From Psilocybe azurescens (taxonomy: Eukaryota > Basidiomycota > Agaricomycetes > Agaricales > Agrocybaceae), in NCBI GenBank assembly GCA_023853785.1, contig JAJIRX010000030.1:58127-122126 (forward strand): a stretch of 64,000 nt of DNA, read 5' to 3'. Positions 1-10,823 of the stretch are shown here, in pieces (the stretch's first letter is position 1; every line of letters starts with the position of its first letter). The notes beneath the pieces are model-generated. The model worked only from the letters and a program-made list of their open reading frames with translations. It was not told the DNA's origin and searched no databases. The position numbers and the translations under genes are program-made.

Positions 1-2270
1 AATTCTGAGAATACAAGGATATCTTCTCAATAGTCTATATTCCAAGCTGAGGCGACAAACATTAGTACTCAACAATCAAGTAAACAATGCTCTGAACAAA
101 ACTTCACACCATTTCCAGCACTCATTCTGCACAACAATGCGGTTCTACTTGAAAGCTTCGATCAAATAACAACGCTGATAAACGGCGTACATATCAGTGA
201 TGAGGTATTCAGGGGTGATCCTCCATACCCCACGAATATTAATAGCATGGTCCACCATGCCCCTATCACACCGCTTTAAGCCTTAATGAAAATGGCCGGG
301 GACCAATAAATGGGAACTCAATGTTATGGCACGGTGCAAACATGAGCCACTGTATGCCGTTTAGAGAACTCTTGAACGACAGCGGCAATCTTTTGGACTG
401 CATGAGCGGGGGATCTGCGCCGTTCAAGCCCTGCATTATTTTCCTTTAATGGTCTAGTCTAGTACTTTACATTCATAGCCTCTCGGGTTCAATTGACACT
501 TTACTTACCTCCGACGCCTCACTGAACTTCAGCTCTTGTTCCTTTTTTTGATAACCGGTTCGCCTTGTCGGAGTACATGGTTAAACGTAAATATTATACA
601 TATCAAAGTAAGCATGGGTGGTGGGCAATTCACTACCGAGCGTTCTACTCAACAGGTTCTCATATTGAGTGCGACAATTTGTCATAGGTCGTTATCTGAT
701 ATATCTGATAACAAAGTAATTGAAATGTTAGGTAACCGGTTCTCCATGGACCGCGACGTCTGGCGTCTGAACAGGTTAACAATGTCCTCATTTCATTGGT
801 GGAGACTACAATGTTGAAAGATGTAGCCACATCAATTTTGGAATACTATCCAGAAATCTACGAACCTTCAAGACTTCTTTTCGCGTCATTTCAGGTCCCT
901 TAAAGGCTTACTCCGGTCTATCCGTACGATTGCGCAGTAATAGTAAGTTCGAGCTTTGGGATAATTCCTTATCAAAGTCTAGATATCAAGTCTTAGTGTC
1001 AATCGAGATTAGGAATCGCAACCGTCGTAGAGGGTAGAAATTATGTACCGACCTGCTTCCATGAGACATCAACCAGTGCGCAGAATAATACAGCTAAGCC
1101 CAAACCACGCCATTAAGGCGGTCTCGGAATATAGTATCGGACTCAAGATGTAGACTGGTATCACGACGGACATTTAGCATTCTTACCCCAGCATGAGAGG
1201 TCTGTAGATGTTTGATAATAAAGCACTGTCTCGAAGTAAAGAAACATCGGAGAACAGCTTCTGTGTATATGCATGTAGGTCCATTTACGCCAAAGAATGG
1301 GTTCTACACCATTGGAAAGGCGCAAGATGAGTTGGAAGATTCTGGAAAATTTTCGCCTTCTTCTCGCAACCAAAATGTCGCTCTACGCGAGGAGGAATCT
1401 GTATGCCGCAGCTCATATGAATAGGTATAGAGTATAAGTACTCCGCCTATCGTCTTTTGAGAGCGACTCCAGTCACCATGAATCCTAACCTACACGCTAT
1501 AGTAATTGCTCTAGTATTTGTATACCCGGCTAGCTGCTCACCGACTGGAGATAAAACGGTCAGAAATAACCACAATAAATATGGAACACTGTGCTTAACG
1601 ATTAACAGACGAAGTTAACATACAAGAGTCCAGTTTTTGCCAGGTCCACCAAGCCTACGTTCACGTCTGTCGAGCCCGCGACTACCAAGCCCACCATGAC
1701 GACGACGTTCATCAAGCCCACGCCTACCACGACGTCCATTACATTTATTTCGTCCCCGGTAGCAACCACAGACCCGTCTCCTTCTTCGAGACAAGAGGAT
1801 CCTGGGACAACTACTTGCTGGCCCACAGATGAATCTCCCACTATCACATATTCTTCTCCGACTTATGATACGACAAACACTCATGTGATCACAACATATA
1901 CCACCATCAGTACAAGGTCACTGTCAACGATGTATAGCTCATTCAGTCGTACACTCACGTATACTTCCACCACGCCAAGGGCCTCTATTGCTATATAGAC
2001 GTCAAGTAGCTTACTTGATGAAACTTGGCTAGGCTAGGCTAAAGTAACCACTCCTGCGTTAAAGCTGTTTGCTGTAGTGAGGATGGAAACAGAACGATTT
2101 TTGTTGATAGGTCGTCTCTAGATAGGAGCCAGTTGGGACCTGCGTCCGGAGGAGGATTTGACTCTGATTTATACTCAATCGTGGTAGGCGAATCGTGATT
2201 TTTGTCTACGACTAGCTCCAATCCGGTGAAATATAAATCTAGGCGATAAAGTTAGACATTGATTGTTCAT
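1..2270. other. intergenic; no supported gene
   Basis: Only short open frames are present on either strand and none resembles a protein family I recognise. The one with a biased composition is at 1696-1998 on the plus strand: 100 codons, very rich in Thr and Ser, like the mucin-like linker of fungal surface proteins, but with no signal peptide, no GPI-like tail and no neighbouring exon I can join to it. The opposite strand is also open there, which weakens it further. I treat the stretch as non-coding or as a relic. Confidence 0.4.
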
Positions 2271-4347
2271 TTAACGCGTGGGTACTAACGGGAGAGGGGC
2301 CATAAGCGTCATCAACCCCGCCAAGAGAGCAGTAGCTCCAACCGTACCCAGTCGATGATACATGGCGCCGGCGAATAGCGGAAAAACCGCTGCAAAGGAT
2401 GAGCGCATGGCGCTGTTTGCTGCCATAGCAGATGCAGCAATTGGTCTGTAGGCAGTTACCAAATACGAGAATGTCGAAGTGAAGACGAAGTAAATTCCTG
2501 TTCCAAAAGGCACGGTGGCAATGATGGGAATGATCCAATGAACACCTTTATACGTCGTGAATGCCAGCCAGAATAAGCCTAATATCATGATCAGGGCTAC
2601 TGCGCAGGATGAAAATGCCAGCTTCAGTCTCACCAAAGGGGACCAATATACCGCCGACTTCACCCATGATTAATCGTACTTCGGGAGGAAGGTGCCCTCC
2701 GTTTTTCATAGACTCGCGCTTATAAAGCCTTCCGAAAGTGAGAGCGTAAGTGGGGCACGCACATAAAATCGAAATGCATCGTACCCATTCCAGTAGGGCT
2801 GAGTAGACACACCAATAATCATACCGAGACCAGTGCCCAGAAAAGACATCCCTGTCATCTGCGTGTTGAAGCCATGGACGCCCATGAAAATGAAGGGAAA
2901 GGCTTGGAAGCTAAGATACAGTATCCCTAGTATTACGGAATTCCTTTTATCGATATTTTGTAGCATCAGATTTAGGTCGGTGGTTTGGAAAAATATAAAA
3001 CACATTACCATAAGTCCAGCAGCATGGCCATTTGGTCGAAGGCGAGCAGCTCTGAGGTGCAAATCATAAGAATAGATTACTAACAGCTGTTGGAAAGTTG
3101 ACGAACGGAATGGTCTGTAGCACGAAACCGCAATGACGCGTGGCAAATTTGTTTCTTGCCGTTCGAGTGGAGCCCAGTATCGTGGTTCGCCCTCTGAGCG
3201 GAGTCTGCTCCGAAATGGTCATTGTATATCGAAAGGTTTCGGGCTGAGTAGCATTTATACCTAGTCGCTTTTCTTTTCAGGAGTATGGGGACGTAAGTCT
3301 CTGGTATGAGCTAGACGTTCACCTGGTTAGACAATGTAAGAAAGAAAACAGTAGTTGATAGATCTACAAGTACAAGAGCTACAAGCTCAATAAAGGTCCA
3401 GATGAGCAATATGTAGTATGTCCACCTCCATTGGAGATTCTCCAGAGTAGTTGCATATCAGTATTTTGCAAGAATGAAACAAGTCAGGTCGTCACCTGAT
3501 TTATGAATCTGGCATATAGAGGCACTATTAGTGCTTCTACGCTAATGCCTCAGGACCCTATTTAATCTGGTACTCACCCGCTGAGAAGTGGACCCAGAAC
3601 AGGGCCAATGAATGGGGAGATTGTGTAGGCAGCCATAGGACTGATGAAGCGAATGCAAATGTCATCAATGAAATGCATGGTTTCGGAAATTGGGATGTCT
3701 GGCGTACCTGGCAACAGTACGATCGTCAAATAGGTCACTCACGCTTCCACCAGCAACGCTAAGAAAAGCTGAGCCACAAAACCCGCTCACAAAGCGGAAT
3801 ATCAGGAACACAGCTTCGAAAAGCAGTGAATATGAGACGATATATATGTAGTCCAAATGACTAACGCCTACCGATGTCGGGTGCAAATGCAACGGGGAAA
3901 GTGAACGCAAAAAGAGCGCGTACGAGACTCTGTAAACCATTGCGGCCATATACCTCTGAGAGCGGACCAAAAAGTAGGGGCCCAAGACCTAATCCCACGA
4001 TGAATAAACTTATAGACAGGATTGCCACTTCTTGGCTGACGCGAAAATCGCGCGAAACCCCTTTCTCCGCAAATCCTGCCTGACGTATACCAAAGACATT
4101 GTCAGAGGAATAACAGAAAGTCAATAGGGAATGCTAATTAGCTGACCATCGACGACGCACAGGTTACACATGTTGCCGCTGAACTGATCACAGCAACTGC
4201 AATCCATTTCCTAGTATTTGCGAGTTGCTGAGGCTTTTCGGATTCGTCGAGGACAACCTGAAATGACTCAGTGTCTTCGTTGGGTCTCTCACGGGGATTT
4301 TCCTCGACGACGACCTGGTCAAGTGCCTTGTGGGGATCGTTTGCCAT
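2271..4347 (-). CDS. MFS (DHA1-type) multidrug/toxin transporter, 12 exons
   Basis: Predicted plasma-membrane drug:H+ antiporter of the major facilitator superfamily. Joining GT..AG introns of about 55-69 bp gives 12 exons: 4147-4347, 3872-4079, 3708-3813, 3578-3640, 3496-3508, 3368-3439, 3261-3310, 3107-3204, 3009-3051, 2785-2943, 2634-2728 and 2271-2578. All phases close, giving 471 residues with no stop. Family landmarks appear in order: VTCASSM at the end of the cytoplasmic N-terminus, the loop 2-3 signature GPLSEVYGRN, RFVSGFCGSAFLSVAGGSVS, the PFIGPVLGPLLSG helix-5 motif, WRWTYYILLIWTF, PETYVPILLKRK, RYWAPLER, then GVHGFN and a C-terminal FPLFAGAMYHRLG. The start is the first ATG giving a short hydrophilic N-terminus. 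Exon 5 is only 13 nt. The family call is firm; the substrate is not predictable. Confidence 0.93.
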
Positions 4348-4518
4348 GGATATTCTGGATGTCATAAGAACTGGTAAGAGTCCAACCGAGTCGCGTAGGC
4401 CATAATGTACGTTGAACAACGTACGTCGTTGCTGGAGGTTCAGGGAACGTTGTTAGAAAGTTGCAAATCCGAGATGCCCAGGTAGTCCCACGCGGTGCCA
4501 CAATCGCTGTGACGCTAT

Positions 4519-4526
4519 CTTTTATA
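4519..4526 (-). promoter_or_regulatory. TATA-like motif upstream of the MFS gene
   Basis: TATAAAAG on the minus strand, about 170 bp upstream of the transporter start codon. It is the only good TATA match in this interval and would leave a 5' leader of about 140 nt. Sequence match only. Confidence 0.4.
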
Positions 4527-7500
4527 TGGTTGGTGGTGGTCACACGGGTTCTCTTTCCGTCATAATTGGCCGGCGGCATTGTATTCCGCTTTTCCGTAAC
4601 TTCCGTTTGATATATCTTATCAGATAAGCTCGGCGATAGCCTTCAAAATTGAAAATAGAATGCTGGCCTGCCATGACCTTTAAGTTACGCTTCTTCTTGG
4701 TTTCTTTCTTTCTAAACTTTTGTCAGCGCTCGCTCTGGGATACTCTATATCGTTGCTATTAGTCTCGAGTGGCCCAACTTTTACGAGTCTATTTTATTTT
4801 TATTTTGTTCTGATCGGACTGTTTTTCTCCCGAAAGTAACTAGGTGGTCAATAGTCGTCCGGGAAGGCCTTCATCTTTGCCAAAGTGGTAAGGAGATAAA
4901 GACCTAACAAGTGTACGCACGCTTAGGCAAAAGTCTAATCTGGATCTGTGCCCTGCAAGCTTTGCCTTAAGTCACAAAGCCAGATCTCGCCACGATGCCA
5001 TTGGAAGCCAAGTGGAAGCTCTTACAAACCCCGAAGACGGCGGGCGAGAAGAAGTCGCTGTTGAACTGTACCCAGGCTATCTTGATTAAAGAATGGTTGC
5101 TCACATGCGGAACTGCAAGGATAGAATCTGGACTCTATATATATGTGCTATGATTGTGGCATGCACGATAATGAGGGGTAATGAGAACACACAAAGTTAT
5201 TCTTACGCGTACGATGCAAGCTTGAATCACTATGCTTCCAATACATTCTATCTTGAGCAGCGTAATGGTTGATCGCTGCTCACGTCATCGCTATGGGATT
5301 TTTCGATCGTACGAAGTTTCTTACCGAGAACTGACTTACCTGTCATTCGTACGGAAGTCATGTATACTAGCACCGTTAGTTTGAATAACCTTGTTCAGTA
5401 AAAGGAGCGAAGTGAGGTAATTGTCCAAATGACCGGGCAATAACCCAATACGCATTTTTCCAGGGTGTCAGACGTGTTAACTGAAAAGAAGCTGTAGCCC
5501 TCTAGTGCCATTAGACATGCTCGCCCCCGACTCTGGATTTTTGCTTTCCTTACTAGGCTACTAATTCTGAGTGCTGCATACCTAATGCACTGATCACCAT
5601 ATATTAGGCTTGATAGGGCATCTAGTCCTCGATTATATCGCTTTCTCCCGGCATGTTGCCGATGTCTATTATCTAATGTCCATTATTAATCTTCAATTTC
5701 TCCCTTTCAACTTTCTCTGTAATGTTACCAATGGCGTATCACGGCCTCGAATCTGAAGCCGGGAACAATAACCCAGTGTCGATTAGATTGAGTATCACAA
5801 TGGACACAGTATCGAGTACATGGAGGATTTACGGGTTGCGAGGATCGGATGAATTGAAAGCTACTTTTCGTGTATTGCCGGCGTGCATAACACTATATGA
5901 GGTTGTCACCAAAGCTCGAAGTTCAAAACTGATTCCAAATGCGTTTATCTTACTTTCATAAGCCAAAGTGGAAGGATTTCGTTCGAAGAATCGTATTTGT
6001 GTGACATTTGTTGCAGCAAACATCTCCATGATACTACGGGTACTTCGTATATTGATATCACTGGCCGCAAACTGGCCGAATATCGAGCGTTGAAAGGCTT
6101 TGAAATTCCCACGACGGCACTCTCCGGAATTGGCACGTTCGGTGCCAATAGATGAATAGGGCACAGCAAGATCCATCCCTGGGTTGATCCCTGGTAATTA
6201 TCATACAGTACACTTGCTCATAACGTATTAATGTCGGTTCCCGGTATGTTCTTATGCATTACGAGGTATTGTGACTAGCGTGATTGCGTTACATTACCTG
6301 CGTAACTCCGCTTAAAGCAAAAGATCCAACTTTGTCAAAAACTTCGTTTTATCTGTCTTTCTGCATTTAGTCCTTTACAAAGAGCCTTAAATTCTTCCAG
6401 ATATATTTTGCAAGTCTGAGTAATGACGTTAATGAGGCGTATATGATAAATGACTTGACACATGGATATGTGTGGGAATGCTGAAAGTAACGAAAATAAG
6501 TATTTGCTCATGGTAAATAGAATTTATGTAACCAAAATTGCTTTCCAATTATTTTATAATAACATTTGACACTAAAAGTGATAAATTTAGTAATTCGTAA
6601 CGCTTTTGCATCATAATTTACCAAAATTGGATCCATGACAATGTGTAATTGACCCCCAAAAGCTATACATTATACGATATACACAAGTCCCCACGCCCGA
6701 TGCGGCTTCCACCTAATTCCCATACAAAATGAGAATTGTACCTAGAGTGGTATGCATTATGAGCAAGTGCACTGTATCTGCACTTTTTTCATTATTATCG
6801 TACCCAATTTGTCACGGAGAAAGGGCTCACTTCAGAATGAACTGCAACTTTTAGGCGGGGGTTTGGAGCATGTGGTAGGACGGGCCCCGGCAGGACATTG
6901 GCGGGACGTAGTACCTGTAACATAAGATGAAGAAGCAACGGCGGTAGAATAGCAGCAGATCGCACACTCATGAGAGATAATACGGCGACATGGGAGACTA
7001 TGAGGGTCCAGAGAGATCCAGAAAGTGTTGAAACGTAGTTATTTCACCCGTCCGGCGCCAAATTCTGGGAATTGTCTCTGGGACGGCGAAATACAATCAC
7101 GGCGTTCACCGACGGCTGAGCTTAAATTGTTGTAATCATACGAAAAATTGTTTTTTCTGTTTGTTTGCATCCTCACTTCCCACTTTCAAGTTTACGGAAT
7201 TCCGAGTAACAATTGGCTACTATTGCGACCGCCGACTTTTCCATTGCACTATTCTTCTCAGCATATGCGGAAGCAGCGGGCGAAAACATAGTATGTAATG
7301 CATCTGTACTTTGCCAACAACACTGTTTCAATCGAAAGTCTCCCGAGATAACCCCAGACCAACTCGGGTTGTGAGTTGGCAATGATAATGATCCCAGGCT
7401 CTCAAGTAAAGGGTCCGACCTCCGGCAGGCGCAGCACATTGCCTCCGTTTGGGCTCCCGTCGCTTTTGAGGACCGCTTCCGACTTTGCCCTGTACGACTT

Positions 7501-7897
7501 CTCCCTTCTTCTGCGCCAGGTGGTTCTTGCCCTGGTTACATAGAAAACGTACCTATTATTGCCGTTGGTCGGTTTATGTACACGGTACGCAAACATCTGT
7601 GAATATCGCTAATTGGTTTTCCCGGGCCTCTCGTGGGCAAGGCAAGGTCTGCGTTCTCGGTGTTGGAGGAAGTCTATGTATGTCGGTCGCCCAATAAAGG
7701 TCCACCACTGAGCTCAAGTTTTTCAGTCTTTGAATAATACATTGACCTCAGTGTGATAAAATAGATAATTTATGAAAACAACCCAACGACTTTTTAAATA
7801 TACATACATGCAAGACACCAAAGCTGTACACAGTAAGCGACAGATGGGCAGGATGCTGACGTGGTTGTCTAGGGTATATACGAAGATGTTTCGGTGG
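4527..7897. other. intergenic; one exon-like relic, otherwise nothing recognised
   Basis: Apart from the exon-like block at 5954-6178 described separately, frames are short. The part around 6350-6800 is AT-rich. Open frames at 7173-7439 and 7402-7596 (minus) look like neither a domain nor spliceable exons. No tRNA or obvious repeat was seen. Confidence 0.35.
5954..6178 (-). pseudogene. isolated exon-like coding block, family not recognised
   Basis: A 75-codon block is bounded by a good acceptor (CAACCCAG at its 5' side) and a good donor (GTAAGA at its 3' side). It encodes a natural-looking, non-repetitive peptide that includes VPYSSIGTERANSGECRR, SIFGQFAASDINIRSTRS and IMEMFAATNVTQIRFFERNP. 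Composition and splice borders look like a real exon, but I could not find in-phase partner exons on either side. It may be a fragment of a decayed gene or one exon of a gene whose other exons I missed. I do not recognise the family. Confidence 0.3.
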
Positions 7898-8679
7898 TCA
7901 TATCTTCCAGTGCTCTAGACTGGCGCTAGCTCGTTCAAACGGAAATTCCCCTCCCCATGATTTCACATCGGCCATACTGTCGTGAACTGCACAACGAAGG
8001 CCCTCTCTAGCTTCACGTGCTGATGCAAAATCCGAAACTCGACTTCCTTGGATTTCTTCTTTGGAACTCTAAGAAGGCGTCTGATAAGGTCGGGTGTTAT
8101 ATCGTGTGGGACAAGAATTTTACCTGTATAGCTTGACCGATGTCAGCGTCAATGACGGCGAGGATATCCGCCATATCACCGTCGTCTTCCCATCGGAGAC
8201 CTATGGTGGCGCGCACTATTGAAGCAAGGATAACAAGGCTAGAGAAGCCTAGTCCTGCACCGTACATGGACCGAGCACGCGTTAGGACTTCGTGTAGATG
8301 AGGTAGTGGGGTGGCAGGTGCATCTCGCGTCTCCGCGTGGAATAGAGAATAGGATGCGGGGATCGGTCTCGTGCTTGTTTGACGTAGGCGTAGGCGTGCT
8401 GCATTTGCAAATGCTGGAGCAATGCCTGGCGGACCTGTGGCCAGCAAGTTTCTTACAATGGAACGGAGGCTAAGATAAGACAGTGAGTAAGACACCACTA
8501 TAATTTGTAACGGCAACGTACTCATCGGCCGTCGCGTTGGCGATGAATGTGTCAACCATGAGATTGCTTCGTGGCTGAGGTCAGTAATATTCTCCGAAAT
8601 GAATGTTCGAGGAGACATACACATGTCCCAGGGCAGGTTTTGAGTCAATGTAGCGGAAGGTGGCATCTGGGGCAGGCAT
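7898..8679 (-). CDS. hypothetical protein, 208 residues, 4 exons
   Basis: Four exons (8623-8679, 8522-8574, 8124-8469, 7898-8068) join through GT..AG introns with closing phases and give 208 residues without a stop. The product starts MPAPDATFRYIDSKPALGH, continues with SNLMVDTFIANATADDLRS, LLATGPPGIAPAFANAAR and an acidic helix (MADILAVIDADIGQAIQ), and ends SWGGEFPFERASASLEHWKI. It has no signal peptide, no membrane segment and no motif I can assign; one moderately hydrophobic helix (GLGFSSLVILASIVRATIGL) lies mid-protein. Closing phases, domain-like composition and a TATA motif upstream make it a real gene. It diverges from the aldo/keto reductase. The function is unknown. Confidence 0.8.
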
Positions 8680-9284
8680 GGTGTGTGGGTAGGGATATAT
8701 GACGTTTCAAACTCGAAGGTCTGAGAGGCTTTTGGCGTAGATGAGGATACCGTGTAGACTGTTGGATCTACCTCTTATTTATTATGTGTCGAGACTATAT
8801 AGCGTCCATGTCTAAGCCTTCGAAGAATGTGGTTCAGGGGTGGATAACGTATGAGATCTGAAGATTCGAATAAAAGGCAATCGCGTTTGATTCCGCGGGA
8901 CTAATTGCAGTTTGCCGGTATATTTTCTCGTAGCCGCCACACTCCGCCACAGTGCATAGAATGCGATTCCCCAGAAGCCATACGGGGTGGATAAATCGGG
9001 CAGAGAAAGACGGACGGTTTAATCTTGAATTCGGCTAGATATGACCCTGCCGCATCAATATGAATAAAGTCTGTTTCCTGTTGAGTTTGGTTTGCCGTGT
9101 CACGCTGGCATGTCCATCCGGGCATGAACAGGCTGGTTAAGCCCTGTCAAGCCTCGAACCCTACTTTAGTCCACCTCACGACCATTTCCGGCTTATTTGA
9201 GGTCGGCTTAAGAACGCTCGCCGGCCAATTTATTCACTCGCATTATAAAAACCTCTGTTCGATTTCTGGCCATTCATTAGCAAC
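8680..9284. promoter_or_regulatory. 605-bp shared promoter region of a divergent gene pair
   Basis: The 208-residue gene leaves to the left and the aldo/keto reductase to the right. TATA-like motifs lie on the correct strand for each: TATATAG at 8795-8801 (minus), about 115 bp from its ATG, and TATAAAA at 9244-9250 (plus), about 35 bp before the other ATG. Co-regulation is only an inference from the geometry. Confidence 0.5.
9244..9250 (+). promoter_or_regulatory. TATA box of the aldo/keto reductase gene
   Basis: A perfect TATAAAA lies 34 bp before the chosen start codon at 9285. The leader would therefore be very short, or transcription starts almost at the ATG. Confidence 0.5.
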
Positions 9285-10823
9285 ATGTCCTCTCTCTCCC
9301 CTCGAGAAACCTTCCGCCTAGGTCCTTTCATAACCCCAAGAATCTGGACTGGGCTATGGCAGCTTTCCAGCAACGCTTGGGGTAGCGCATCTGTTTCCAA
9401 AGTACGACAGGGTATGGCGCGTCATGTCGGTATGGGTTATACAGCTTTTGGTACGCGCATTTTCAGTCATTCACTAATGGTACACTCATAACAATATTCC
9501 ACCGATAGATATGGTAGGCTTGCATCTAATTAGAATCCCACGAGTCTATCTAACACTCTTCGTGTACATTCTATCACGAAAGGGTACAATCGTCGTTCCC
9601 ACTATGACTCTAGTATATACTAACCATTTTCTATTCCAGCCGACCACTATGGGAGCGCAGAACTCATCTTCGTAGGTCATTTTGTGGTATCGGATACAAT
9701 TCGGATGAACGACGCACGTCTTTTAGGGCCAATTCCGAGAATCATTGACTTCTCCAGAACAAATTGTCGGTGCTACAAAGTGGTGTGTTTTCAACAAAAA
9801 TGTATATCCTTCGCGGTCTTTCGTCCAGTCTGCCATCGAGGAACGCATGGAACGCATGAGAACCACCAGTGTAGACTTGTTACAAGTGCGCAATCTAACC
9901 ACGCGACACAATTGATATCCTGAGAAACAGCTCTAGTTTCACTGGGCAGACTATTCGGACAAGGGGTATATTACAGCATTGAACCACCTTCTGGACATGA
10001 AAAACGAAGGGACAATATCTGCGATAGGCCTATGCAACTTCGACGCAATTAGGACTGACGAGATATGCACTGAACTGGGGCCTGGTGCGATTGTTTCGAA
10101 TCAAGTGCAGGTATGCAAGTCGCGAACGATCAAGTCTTCATATGACATCAATCCTTTTCTCGAAGTTCTCGATCATAGATACCAGGGTGCTTCACGGGCT
10201 AGGCGACGTTTGCCAGAAACATGGACTCAAACTTCTGACATATGGGACACTGGTACGTGATGCGTCATTAACTTCCGTCTTAACATAGAGTAACTATTTG
10301 TAGTGTGGTGGTTTCTTATCAGATAAATGGTTGGGATCTCCTGAGCCTGATTTGTATTCTGGAGATCTCACGCCCTCGCAGAGAAAAGGTTCTTTATGCT
10401 CAACCCTCCCAATCGAAGTTATTGCTCGACTGACGGACTGAACAGTATCTGGATATGATAGTGAAAGCGTGGGGATCCTGGGAGTTATTTCAATCTCTCC
10501 TTTCTGTCTTACGCATGATCGGCGATCGTCACGGCAGAAGCATCGCCAACATCGCAACCCGTTGGGTACTAGATCACTCTTTCGTCGGGGCCGTGATCAT
10601 AGGTACGTGTTTCCACAAAGGCATAGTTCAAATATTTACAATCGTGAATATGTCGTGCTTAGGAGCTCGACTTGGCCTGTCAGAGCATCCCGACGAGAAC
10701 CGAAAGGTCTTCGGCTTCCGCTTGACTCCTCAAGACAATGCCGTCATAGAGGCAGTCCTAGATCGTTCCAATGGTCGAACTATTATTACGTCGATAGGCG
10801 ATTGTGGGGCAGAATATCGATAA
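9285..10823 (+). CDS. aldo/keto reductase, 9 exons, with two apparent single-base frame breaks
   Basis: NAD(P)H-dependent aldo/keto reductase (TIM barrel). Exons: 9285-9450, 9509-9513, 9640-9671, 9727-9885, 9937-10110, 10166-10252, 10304-10388, 10446-10602, 10663-10823. The catalytic tetrad is readable: Asp and Tyr in the DMADHYGSAE motif, Lys in VGATKWCVF, His in LLQFHWADYS. Further barrel landmarks are AIGLCNFD, SNQVQ, LLTYGTLCGGFLSDKW and TRWVLDHSFVGAVIIGARLG. The last exon ends at a normal TAA after the family's usual C-terminal helix. Two junctions do not keep phase: the 5-nt micro-exon at 9509-9513 needs one more G, and exon 7 has one A too many in the run at 10384-10387. Both lie in homopolymers, so either assembly errors or a young pseudogene would explain them. 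The substrate is not predictable. Confidence 0.85.

Noticed and set aside
2600..2633. A 34-nt intron in the MFS gene giving extra residues VALIMIL
   Set aside because: Using the acceptor at 2579-2580 instead gives a normal 55-nt intron and the family-typical ILVPFGLFWLAF, so the longer intron is preferred.
7173..7596. Possible zinc-cluster (CxxC) protein on the minus strand
   Set aside because: The Cys spacing does not fit the fungal Zn2Cys6 pattern and the frames do not join.
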